This document shows positions 33,673 to 41,598 of a DNA stretch of 64,000 bases, piece after piece. A program made the position numbers and the translations under genes. The stretch is from Proteobacteria bacterium DTSAM18 (GTDB lineage: Bacteria > Myxococcota_A > UBA796 > GCA-2862545). The notes below the pieces were generated by a model. That model was not told the origin of the DNA, did no database searches, and worked only from the letters and a program-made list of their open reading frames with translations. Every line of letters starts with the position of its first letter. Within the stretch, counting starts at the first letter, position 1. Location: the NCBI GenBank assembly GCA_028767165.1, contig JARACJ010000003.1, positions 186,001 to 250,000 on the forward strand. The letters are read 5' to 3'.

Positions 33673-35508
33673 TCACTTGCCCTGGCGGTCCAGGATGGCC
33701 TCGATCTCGTCCATGATGCGGTTCATCCGCTGGGAGATGGCCTCATAGGGAGCGGCCGTGGCCAGGTCGATGCCCGCATCCTTCAGCAGCTGGTAGGCCG
33801 GAGCGGAACCGCCGGCGCGCAGCAGGTCGAGGTAGGCCTCCTTGGCGCCGGGCTCCTCGTCGATCACACGCTGGGCCAGCAGGGAGCTGGCCGAGATGCT
33901 CGTGGCGTACTGGAACACGTAGAAGTTGTAGTAGAAGTGGGGGATGTAGGCCCACTCCATGAAGGTGACGGGGTCGAGCTCCATCACGCCCTGCTCCGTG
34001 CCGTGGTAGGCCTGCAGCAGCTCGGCGTACATCTTCGTGAGCTCCTTGCCGGTGAGCGCCGTGCCGGCCTCGGCGGCGTCGTGGATGGCGAGCTCGAACT
34101 CGGCGAACATCGCCTGGCGGAAGTAGGTGCCGCGCAGGTTGTTCAGGGCGGCACCGAGGTACGTCAGGCGCTCGTCATCGGACTTGGCGTTGTCGAGCAT
34201 GTACTCGAGGAGCAGCGCCTCGTTGAAGGTCGAGGCCACCTCGGCCATGAAGATCGCGTAGTCGGCGGTCTGGTAGGGCTGCGCCTCGTCGGCCAGCCAG
34301 GTGTGCATGGCGTGGCCGAACTCGTGGGTGAGCGTGGAGACGGAGTCGTAGTCGGACGTGTAGTTGAGCAGCACGTAGGGGTGCACGCCGTACACGCCGG
34401 TCTGGTAGGCGCCGGAGCGCTTGTTCTCGCGGGGGTAGACGTCGATCCAGCGGTTGTTGAACCCGGTCTCGACCACGGACGTGAAGTCGTCACCCATGAT
34501 CCGCAGCGACTCGAGGGTCAGGGACTTCGCCTCATCGAGGCCGAAGGTCTTGGAGGAGCCCTCGATCATCGGGATGTACAGGTCGTGGTAGCCCATGTCC
34601 TCGAGGCCGAGCATGCGCTTGCGCAGCTTCAGGTAGCGGTGAAGCGTGGGCAGGTTGCGGCGCGTCTCGGTGACCAGGGTGCGGTACACCTCGGTGGGCA
34701 CGTTGTTGGGCGTGAGGGCGGCGGCGAGGGAGCTGTCGAAGTGACGCTGGCGAGCCTCGAAGATGTGCGCCTGCACGTGGGACGACATCGTGGTGCCCAT
34801 GGTGTCCTGGTAGGACTTCCAGGTGCCGAAGAAGTTGTCGAACACTGCCTTGCGGTCGGCGCGGTTGTCGGCGGTGCGGTGCTGGGTGAAGCCCGCGGGG
34901 CTCAGCCGGGCCTCGGTGCCATCGGACAGGGTGATGGTGGGCCAGGGGATGTCGGCGTTGGACAGGATGCGGTAGGTGTTGCCCGGGGCGGCCTGGATGA
35001 GGCCGGCGGCGGCCATGATCTGCTCGCCTTCGGCGGAGAGCGTGTGGGGCGCCATGCGCAGCACGTCGTCGAGGTAGACCTGGTACAGCTCGAGCTTCTT
35101 GCCGCGACCCATGAAGGAGCGGATGGTCTCCTCGCCGGCGATGAGCTCGGGGGCCATGAAGCTGGTGGCCTCCTCGAACTGGTTGATGATGCCGAGCATG
35201 GTCATGCGGCGGGCCTGTGCCTCGGCGTTGCCGGTGTTCTCGTCGGCGCCGGTGCTGGCGTACACCCAGGCGCGCTCGAGATCGTGCTGCACGGCGTACA
35301 GCTCGTCGAGGCAGCCCTTGAGCTCCCGCACGCTCGTGGTGAGGCGGCCCTCGCAGCGGTCCAGGGCGCTGATGGAGCCGGGGAGGGCGTCGACCTCGGC
35401 CTGCCAGGCCTCGAGGGTGGGGTACAGATCGGCGCGGTTCCACGTGTCGTCGATGGCTTCGGCCTGGGCCACATTCATCGAGCCCACGAGGGCGAGAAGG
35501 GTGATCAT
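33673..35508 (-). CDS. Secreted M3-family oligoendopeptidase (PepF-like)
   Basis: The 611-residue zinc peptidase has a signal peptide (MITLLALVGSMNVAQA), an N-terminal helical oligoendopeptidase region, and the catalytic zinc motif HEFGH (about residues 395-399) with a further Glu about 25 residues on (FNEALLLEY). The C-terminal part has the family's FYYNFYVFQYATS. It cleaves short peptides, and the signal peptide is unusual because most PepF relatives are cytoplasmic. ATG 35508 has GGAG 8 bases upstream. A nuclease-like lipoprotein gene lies upstream, separated by a terminator. Confidence 0.9.
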   Translation of the reverse strand: MITLLALVGSMNVAQAEAIDDTWNRADLYPTLEAWQAEVDALPGSISALDRCEGRLTTSVRELKGCLDELYAVQHDLERAWVYASTGADENTGNAEAQARRMTMLGIINQFEEATSFMAPELIAGEETIRSFMGRGKKLELYQVYLDDVLRMAPHTLSAEGEQIMAAAGLIQAAPGNTYRILSNADIPWPTITLSDGTEARLSPAGFTQHRTADNRADRKAVFDNFFGTWKSYQDTMGTTMSSHVQAHIFEARQRHFDSSLAAALTPNNVPTEVYRTLVTETRRNLPTLHRYLKLRKRMLGLEDMGYHDLYIPMIEGSSKTFGLDEAKSLTLESLRIMGDDFTSVVETGFNNRWIDVYPRENKRSGAYQTGVYGVHPYVLLNYTSDYDSVSTLTHEFGHAMHTWLADEAQPYQTADYAIFMAEVASTFNEALLLEYMLDNAKSDDERLTYLGAALNNLRGTYFRQAMFAEFELAIHDAAEAGTALTGKELTKMYAELLQAYHGTEQGVMELDPVTFMEWAYIPHFYYNFYVFQYATSISASSLLAQRVIDEEPGAKEAYLDLLRAGGSAPAYQLLKDAGIDLATAAPYEAISQRMNRIMDEIEAILDRQGK

Positions 35509-35587
35509 GGGTGGGTCTCCTGCGTCAGCAAGCCTCCGATACCGGAGGCGGTCGGGCGCAGGATATCCCATGGCGCGCCAGGGCAGG

Positions 35588-35620
35588 TGGGTCCCACCGC
35601 ATCTTGTCAGGTGGGACCCA
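35588..35620 (-). terminator. Hairpin terminator of the nuclease/phosphatase-like gene
   Basis: TGGGTCCCACC (35588-35598) pairs with GGTGGGACCCA (35610-35620), 11 pairs. It lies 8 bases after the leftward gene that ends at 35628. Confidence 0.65.
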
Positions 35621-35627
35621 GGCGAGC

Positions 35628-36893
35628 CTACTCGGTGGCGCCGATGCGCAGGGTGGCGTGCACACCGTAGTGGTCGGACAGCTCGTAGGTTCCGTCGGGG
35701 AACTCGAGAACGTCGGTGTAGGCCAGGCCGGCGTCGGTCACGCGCACGCGCTGCAGATCGTCGCGGAACAGGATGTGATCGAGCTTGGCCGGGGGCTCTT
35801 CGCTGGCGTAGTTGGCGTGGTACAGCGAATTGCAGTCGGTGCCGGTGAGCTCGGGATCGAGGGTGTCGCAGAAGCCGGAGTCGCCGTAGGGGGTGTCGAG
35901 CCAGGAGGGGTCGGCCGGAAAGGGCACCGACGCCGCGGCCTCGGCCTCCCGCGACAGGCTGTGGGCGTTGCGGGCGTCCTGGAGCTCGCCGTACCAGGCC
36001 AGCAGGGGTGTGGAGACACCGTTCTCGAGCCAGCCGGTGTAGGTGTTGCCCTCGGCGTCGAGCCACTCGTCGCGGGGGTAGACGTAGCCGGCGTTGAGAT
36101 CCCCACCGACGATGACCACCGTGTCGCCCTCCGCCTCGTCCTGCACGGTGAGGCCGAGCTCACGCGCCTGGTCGTTCCGCACCTGCTGGAAGTTGTAGAA
36201 GGCGGACATGTGGGTGTCGATGATGGCGACCTCCCGGTCCGTGCCCGCCAGTTCGAACCGCCACCCGAGGTAGCCCCGCTTGATGTTGGGCCCCGGCCAC
36301 TTCTCGAGGTCGCGCTGGCTGTCGTACTGGCGCTCCCAGGTGTCGAGGGTCTCGGCCACCAGGTCGCCGCGGATGAACATGCTCACGCCGTGCTGCGCGT
36401 GGCGCTTCTCGGAGCCGCCCCAGGCGAGGTAGCCGGCATCCTCGGCGGCCCGCGCGAGGGTCTCGTGGGCCTCCCACTCCCAGACCTCCTGCAGCAGGAT
36501 GACGTCCCAGCCATCGTCGAACAGCACCTCGACCTGGCGGGGCAGGCGCTGTTCGCCATGGGGCACGAAGGTGCGGCCGACGATCGAGTTCCTGTCGAGC
36601 AGGCCCACGTTGTAGGTGAGGATCTTCAGGTCCACGCCGTCTTCCATGGCCGGCAGCGCCTGGTGGGCGGTGTGGGTCGTCTCGAACCAGTTCGAGGCGT
36701 CGACCTGGCCGCTCCAGGACAGCTTCTTCGAGAAGAGGTCATCCACCGTGGCGGCATCGCTGGGACCCGTGAGGTGCCGCAGCGGGGCGGCGTCGTCGAG
36801 CGCGACGACGTCGAGGGGGTGCTCACCGAGCGGGACCACGTTGGACTGGCAGGCGGACAGGACGAGCAGGCTGGCGGACAGGCGAAGACGCAT
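35628..36893 (-). CDS. Endonuclease/exonuclease/phosphatase-fold lipoprotein
   Basis: The 421-residue protein starts with a lipoprotein signal (MRLRLSASLLVLSAC, lipobox LSAC). The body has the EEP fold motifs: LKILTYNVGLL, VILLQEVWEW with the metal-binding Glu, IDTHMSAF, VGGDLNAGY, and the C-terminal SDHYGV with the catalytic Asp-His. The fold includes secreted sphingomyelinases, nucleases and inositol phosphatases; the length and the secreted location fit a sphingomyelinase-like or DNase role, but the substrate cannot be told. The gene is monocistronic, between a terminator and 276 bases of noncoding DNA. Confidence 0.9.
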   Translation of the reverse strand: MRLRLSASLLVLSACQSNVVPLGEHPLDVVALDDAAPLRHLTGPSDAATVDDLFSKKLSWSGQVDASNWFETTHTAHQALPAMEDGVDLKILTYNVGLLDRNSIVGRTFVPHGEQRLPRQVEVLFDDGWDVILLQEVWEWEAHETLARAAEDAGYLAWGGSEKRHAQHGVSMFIRGDLVAETLDTWERQYDSQRDLEKWPGPNIKRGYLGWRFELAGTDREVAIIDTHMSAFYNFQQVRNDQARELGLTVQDEAEGDTVVIVGGDLNAGYVYPRDEWLDAEGNTYTGWLENGVSTPLLAWYGELQDARNAHSLSREAEAAASVPFPADPSWLDTPYGDSGFCDTLDPELTGTDCNSLYHANYASEEPPAKLDHILFRDDLQRVRVTDAGLAYTDVLEFPDGTYELSDHYGVHATLRIGATE

Positions 36894-37169
36894 GGAGATC
36901 CTCCGGACGGGGCGTCAATCTCCCACATATGTCCTTTGCGCGGAAGAGCCCGCAGGCGCCATCGGGAAGGTCGTGGACCCGCCTCCCCGATCCGCCGACA
37001 CGGGGGTTCCTGCGCCATCCCCACGAAGGCGTGGCGGTACCTTTACAAGCCATGTCCAACCGTGGTTCCCTGCCGCCGCTTCACGGTTCGAGCGGATCTT
37101 TCGCGGGTCGTGAAGAAGCAGGCGTGCAGGGCGTCAGGCTCGGCGCCCGACACACACGAGGGGGAAGAC

Positions 37170-37991
37170 ATGATTGCATGGATGATGACGCTGGTCGCCG
37201 CGATGGCCGGAGAGATGGAGATCCAGACCGCCCAACCCGCACGGATCCTCGTCGACGGCGTGCTGGTCCAGCAGGCCACCGGCCCGATGGTCCTGCAGGT
37301 CTCGGATCTGCCTGCCGGCATGCACAAGGTCGAGTTCCGCGGCCCCCGGGGCCGTCTCCTGGCCGCCCGTGAGCTGGTCATCGCCGACGACGAGTGGGTG
37401 CAGCTGGCCTTCGGTCAGGGCCAGATCCAGATCCTCGACCGCCAGGTCCTGGTCGCGCCCGTCACCGCGTCGGTGTCCATGGCCGCGCCCGGCATGCAGG
37501 TGGCGGTCGCGGGTCAACCGGCCCAGACCTCCGAGACCGTCTCGGTCTCCCTCGGTGGCATGTCTGCCTCCGTCACCGTCACCGAGTCCACGACCAGCAC
37601 CACCACGGTCGCCCAGCCCGTCGTGGTCCCACCCGCGCAGCCCGTCACCGAGCACGTGGTCGTCCACCACGTCGTCCAGGAGCCCGCCCCCGTGCAGGCG
37701 TCCCCCCAGGTCATCAGCGGGTCCGACTTCCAGTCCCTGCTGGCCCGGGTGCAGGCGGAGTCCTTCTCCGACGACAAGCTCTCGCTCATCCAGAGCGCAT
37801 CCGGCTACCACTGGTTCCGCTGTGAGCAGGTCGCCCGCCTGATGGGTTCGCTGACCTTCAGCGACGACCAGATCGCCGCGGCACGCATCCTGCGGCCGCG
37901 CATCGTCGATCCCCAGAACCACCACGTGTTCAACGACGTCCTCGACTTCTCGGACGACAAGCAGGCCGTGCAGGCGATGTTCATGCAGTGA
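37170..37991 (+). CDS. DUF4476 domain secreted protein
   Basis: The 273-residue product has a signal-like N-terminus (MIAWMMTLVAAMAG) and a PEGA-like beta domain (about residues 17-90; ILVDGVLV, LPAGMHKVEFRGPRGRLL). A Val/Thr/Pro-rich linker follows (about 100-175), then a C-terminal DUF4476 domain with its helical repeats (SLLARVQAESFSDDKLSLIQ, GSLTFSDDQI, VLDFSDDKQAVQAM). DUF4476 is common in myxobacterial proteins of unknown function. GAAG lies six bases before the ATG. About 275 bases upstream hold no recognisable gene. Confidence 0.8.
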   Translation: MIAWMMTLVAAMAGEMEIQTAQPARILVDGVLVQQATGPMVLQVSDLPAGMHKVEFRGPRGRLLAARELVIADDEWVQLAFGQGQIQILDRQVLVAPVTASVSMAAPGMQVAVAGQPAQTSETVSVSLGGMSASVTVTESTTSTTTVAQPVVVPPAQPVTEHVVVHHVVQEPAPVQASPQVISGSDFQSLLARVQAESFSDDKLSLIQSASGYHWFRCEQVARLMGSLTFSDDQIAAARILRPRIVDPQNHHVFNDVLDFSDDKQAVQAMFMQ

Positions 37992-38107
37992 TCCCGCCTG
38001 GGGGCGGCCCATCCGTGGTGTCCGCCCCCTCGTAGAGCCTTTGCCAAGCGTTGGCGAACCCGGAGTCCGGCGTGTAGGAGCCATGCGACCGAACGAGGCA
38101 TGCTCCG

Positions 38108-38971
38108 ATGAACCAGGCTCCGCAGAACAACCCGCTTCTCCCCCGCAACATGACGGCGAAGGCCCGTGATGCAGGCGTGGGCAAGGTGAACAAGCACCCC
38201 GCGGAGGCCTTCCTGCTGGCGATCACCGCAGGCGGTCTCATCGCCATCGCCTTCATCTTCTACACGGCGGTCACCACCGGCGCCGACTTCCTCGGCTACG
38301 GCCCGAAGAAGCTCCTCGGCGGCCTGTGCTTCTCCGTGGGGCTGATCCTCATCGTGGTCAACGGCGGCGAGCTCTTCACCGGCTCCACCCTCGCCGTGGT
38401 CGCCCGTGCTTCGGGCCGGGTCAGCACGCTGCAGATGCTGAAGAACTGGGCGCTCGTGTACGTGGGCAACTTCGTGGGGGCGATCACCATGGCGGCGATG
38501 ATGTTCGGCGCCGCCCAGCACACCTTCGCGGGTGGCCGTCTCGGCCTGAACTACCTGCAGATCGCCCAGGGCAAGATGCACCACGACTTCGGTGCGGCCA
38601 TCCTGCTCGGCATCGGCTGCAACATCCTCGTGTGCTCGGCCATCTGGATGACCTTCTCGGCGAAGACGCTGACCGACAAGGCCGTCGCCTGCGTGCTGCC
38701 CGTCGCCATGTTCGTGGCCGCTGGGTTCGAACACTGCGTGGCGAACATGTTCCAGATCCCGATGGCCCTGTTCATCAAGGACTTCGCCGATCCCACCTTC
38801 TTCGCGGGCCTCGGCGTGCAGGCTGCCGACTTCGCCGACCTGAGCTGGTCCGGCTTCTTCCTCGACAACCTGCTCCCCGTGACCCTCGGCAACATCATCG
38901 GCGGCGCCGGCTTCGTGGGCGTCGTGTACTGGTGGACCTACCTTCGGCACGAGCCCGTCGTCCACGACTGA
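38108..38971 (+). CDS. Formate/nitrite transporter (FNT) family channel
   Basis: The 287-residue protein has six membrane helices and the FNT signatures GGELFTGSTLAVV and NWALVYVGNFVGA, plus AGFEHCVANMFQIP with the central conserved His of the pore. FNT channels form pentamers that pass formate, nitrite, hydrosulfide or other small anions. The substrate cannot be told from the sequence. Its stop codon abuts the stop of the leftward DUF2914 gene at the palindrome TGATCA. It may be monocistronic. Confidence 0.93.
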   Translation: MNQAPQNNPLLPRNMTAKARDAGVGKVNKHPAEAFLLAITAGGLIAIAFIFYTAVTTGADFLGYGPKKLLGGLCFSVGLILIVVNGGELFTGSTLAVVARASGRVSTLQMLKNWALVYVGNFVGAITMAAMMFGAAQHTFAGGRLGLNYLQIAQGKMHHDFGAAILLGIGCNILVCSAIWMTFSAKTLTDKAVACVLPVAMFVAAGFEHCVANMFQIPMALFIKDFADPTFFAGLGVQAADFADLSWSGFFLDNLLPVTLGNIIGGAGFVGVVYWWTYLRHEPVVHD

Positions 38972-40105
38972 TCACAGGGCCTCCCGGCTCCTCAGGGGCC
39001 TCGGGGGCGCCTTCGTGGCGAGGATCGTGAATCTGTGCCGGCCGAGCTCCATGCCGGACGCGGTCTCCACGATGACGCGCCACTCCCCGGGCACCACCCG
39101 CGCCTTGCGACTGTACGTGCGGTAGCCGCCCTGTCGGCCGCCGCGGACGGGACGGCTCGAGGTGACGTCGATGAGGTCGGTCTGTCGCCACGTGTCGTCG
39201 ACCAGGCGCTCCCAGCGATGGCGCACCTTCAGGGTCATGTCCGAGGGCGCGAAGATGGCGGAGAAGCAGTAGACGGACTCGTCGCCGTGCCATTGGAACG
39301 GCGCGTCCTCCCGGCGCCACAGATCCGACAGGCCCCCCGAAGGCTCCCAGGACAGCACGTAGTCGCCGTCTTCTGTCCGCTCGACGTCGTGGAAGATACC
39401 CAGCTCGGTGATGGACAACGGCACGGGGGGCACCACGGACAACCACATGCCGATCCTGAGGCCCGCGGCGAGGCCGAGCCAGGCGCCGATCTCACGGCGA
39501 GCCCGTGGGGTGGACCCGGGAGGCTGCCGGTCGCCCAGGGCCTGCACGGGCAGGGCCAGGGCCGTGGCACCCAGGGCCGCGGCGTAGAACTGCCAGGACC
39601 CCACCTGGCGCAGGACGACCGGCAGGAAGAACAACAGGAAGCTGAAGGCGACGAACCAGTACATCACGAGGCGCAGGCGTCGGGCCGACGACCGGTGACC
39701 CCGGAACTCGTGCCACAGCATCACGCCCACGAGACCCAGCATGAACAGGTAGGTGTACAGGCTGGCGGCGCTGCGGAAGTAGAACACGACGTAGGCGGAC
39801 AGCAGCCCACCGAAGAGGAACTGGGCGCCGAGACGCACCCACGGAAGCCATCGTTCCTCGCGGTCGGACCGGTCCGCGGTGGCTTCGAGGCGACGCTCGA
39901 GTGTCAGCAACACGCCGAGTGCGGCGACGTACAGGGCGAGCAGGACGTTGTCGAGGACCCGGTCGATCCGCGTGAGTGTGAGGGCATCCCAGGCGAAGCC
40001 ACCGAGGAACACGCCCACGTCGATGGGGAGCTCATGGCGGCGGTAGATGGACTCTCCCCGCTCCATGAGGGCGTGGATCGCTTGCCGAGTGGACGGTCGG
40101 GTCAC
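38972..40105 (-). CDS. Membrane protein with C-terminal DUF2914 domain
   Basis: The 377-residue protein has about six membrane helices (about residues 30-210) followed by a periplasmic DUF2914-like domain (about 230-375; VYCFSAIFAPSDMTLKVRHRWERL, GEWRVIVETASGMELGRHRFTI). DUF2914 is an uncharacterised envelope domain. The start was taken as GTG 40105; an ATG at 40066 is also possible, and neither has a clear ribosome site. It is divergent from the YccA-like gene, with 65 bases between the starts. Confidence 0.8.
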   Translation of the reverse strand: MTRPSTRQAIHALMERGESIYRRHELPIDVGVFLGGFAWDALTLTRIDRVLDNVLLALYVAALGVLLTLERRLEATADRSDREERWLPWVRLGAQFLFGGLLSAYVVFYFRSAASLYTYLFMLGLVGVMLWHEFRGHRSSARRLRLVMYWFVAFSFLLFFLPVVLRQVGSWQFYAAALGATALALPVQALGDRQPPGSTPRARREIGAWLGLAAGLRIGMWLSVVPPVPLSITELGIFHDVERTEDGDYVLSWEPSGGLSDLWRREDAPFQWHGDESVYCFSAIFAPSDMTLKVRHRWERLVDDTWRQTDLIDVTSSRPVRGGRQGGYRTYSRKARVVPGEWRVIVETASGMELGRHRFTILATKAPPRPLRSREAL

Positions 40106-40170
40106 AGGTTCACGAGGCTCCGTGCTACGTTGGCGCGGTCATGTGCTTCGTCATGCACCGGGGAGGTTTT

Positions 40171-40923
40171 GTGCGCACGTCCAATCCTGCACTTTCTGCA
40201 GACATCTTCGAAGGGCCCGTCGTCTACGAGCAAGGGGTTCCCGCCACCCACATGACCGTGGCCGGCACCACCATCAAGACCGGTGTCCTCGTCACCCTCG
40301 CGGCGATCACCGCCGGACTGGCCTGGATGGCCGGCGCGCCCGCGGCCGAGATGGGCATGCGGCCGGGCTTCATCCTGCCGGCGGCCCTCGTGGGCCTCGT
40401 CCTCGCGATGGTGACGATCTTCAAGAAGACCATGTCCCCCTTCACGGCGCCCCTGTACGCCATGGCCGAGGGCGTGGTGATGGGCGGCATGTCGGTGTGG
40501 GCCGAGGCCATGTTCCCGGGCATCGCCTTCCAGGCGCTCGTGGGCACCATGGGCACCCTGATGGCGCTGCTGGTCGCCTACCGATCCGGATTCATCGCCG
40601 TCACCGAGAACTTCCGCCTCGGCGTCGTGGCCGCCACCGGTGGCATCATGCTGCTGTACATGGCGAGCTTCGTAATGCGCATGTTCGGCGCCCAGATGCC
40701 CCTGCTGCACGAGACCGGCCTGATGGGCATCGGCATCAGCGTCTTCATCGTCGGCGTGGCGGCACTCAACCTCGTGCTCGACTTCGACTTCATCGAGCGG
40801 GGCGAGGCACGCAGGGCCCCCAAGTTCATGGAGTGGTACGGCGCCTTCGGCCTGATGGTCACCCTGGTGTGGCTGTACCTCGAGATGCTTCGCCTGCTGA
40901 TGAAGCTGCGCTCCAACGACTGA
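40171..40923 (+). CDS. Bax inhibitor-1/YccA family membrane protein
   Basis: The 250-residue protein has seven membrane helices and the family N-terminus MRTSNPALSADIF; the central FIAVTENFRLGVVAATGG is also characteristic. YccA regulates FtsH protease in E. coli, and related proteins may be channels. The start is GTG 40171, four bases after GGGAGG, because homologues begin MRTSNP; the ATG at 40141 has no ribosome site. Its stop codon abuts that of the lipoprotein gene at TGATCA. Confidence 0.92.
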   Translation: MRTSNPALSADIFEGPVVYEQGVPATHMTVAGTTIKTGVLVTLAAITAGLAWMAGAPAAEMGMRPGFILPAALVGLVLAMVTIFKKTMSPFTAPLYAMAEGVVMGGMSVWAEAMFPGIAFQALVGTMGTLMALLVAYRSGFIAVTENFRLGVVAATGGIMLLYMASFVMRMFGAQMPLLHETGLMGIGISVFIVGVAALNLVLDFDFIERGEARRAPKFMEWYGAFGLMVTLVWLYLEMLRLLMKLRSND

Positions 40924-41598
40924 TCAGGGCGCCCTCAGCGCCACCGTCCACACCGCCGGCTGGGACAGTCCCATCCACAGGGCGTGGGCGGTCGTGCCGT
41001 CCTCCTCCGTGAGGATGTCGCCGGCGGGCTCCTGGCGGAAGTCGACGAAGCCGAGGGCCTGCTCGAGCGCGAGCCCGAGGTGCAGCACCGGCGCCACCGT
41101 GGCCACGTCGTGGAACACGAGGTCGTCGACCACCGTGTCCACCGGCATCACGAAGGAGAACCCGCGCTCCTGTCCGTCGACGCGTGCCACGCCCTCGAGC
41201 ACCAGGCTGTCGTCCTGGCCGCCGAGCCCGATCCACGCGCCCTGCATGGCGCCCTGCAGCACCGTCCCCGTGCCGAGCTCGGTGGACGCCTGCATCAGGT
41301 CGACCACCACCGGACCGCGGAACTCGCCCCACACCTCGCTGGCGTGGGCGTGACCGGGGTGGGCGTTCGCGAGGGACACCACCTCCCACCAGGAGCCGTC
41401 GTCGTCCGGGTTCCTGTACAGCCCGACGTCGTCGATCTCGAGCCTCGCCGACGTGATGTGGAGCTCGACACCTGAGCCGAGCGTCAGGGTGTCCGCCTCG
41501 AGCCCGTAGAAGTGCACGGCCATCAGCAACAGCTCGGGCTCGGGAGGGGTGTCGAGGCAGCCCGCCAGGAGCGGGAGGAGGGTGAGCAGGCGGGTCAT
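40924..41598 (-). CDS. Lipoprotein with His-rich segment, partner of TonB receptor
   Basis: The 224-residue product has a lipoprotein signal (MTRLLTLLPLLAGC). A central beta region contains the motif HPGHAHASEVWGE (about residues 80-92), where four histidines suggest metal binding. No family was assigned; weak resemblance to periplasmic metal-binding proteins is inference. The ATG overlaps the stop of the TonB receptor gene by one base (TGATG), so the two are translationally coupled and probably handle the same substrate. The stop abuts that of the YccA-like gene. Confidence 0.65.
   Translation of the reverse strand: MTRLLTLLPLLAGCLDTPPEPELLLMAVHFYGLEADTLTLGSGVELHITSARLEIDDVGLYRNPDDDGSWWEVVSLANAHPGHAHASEVWGEFRGPVVVDLMQASTELGTGTVLQGAMQGAWIGLGGQDDSLVLEGVARVDGQERGFSFVMPVDTVVDDLVFHDVATVAPVLHLGLALEQALGFVDFRQEPAGDILTEEDGTTAHALWMGLSQPAVWTVALRAP

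Noticed and set aside
33349-35670. A long plus-strand open frame opposite the M3 peptidase
   Set aside because: The translation is low-complexity Gly/Val/Leu/His, typical of antisense frames. The minus strand holds the zinc peptidase.
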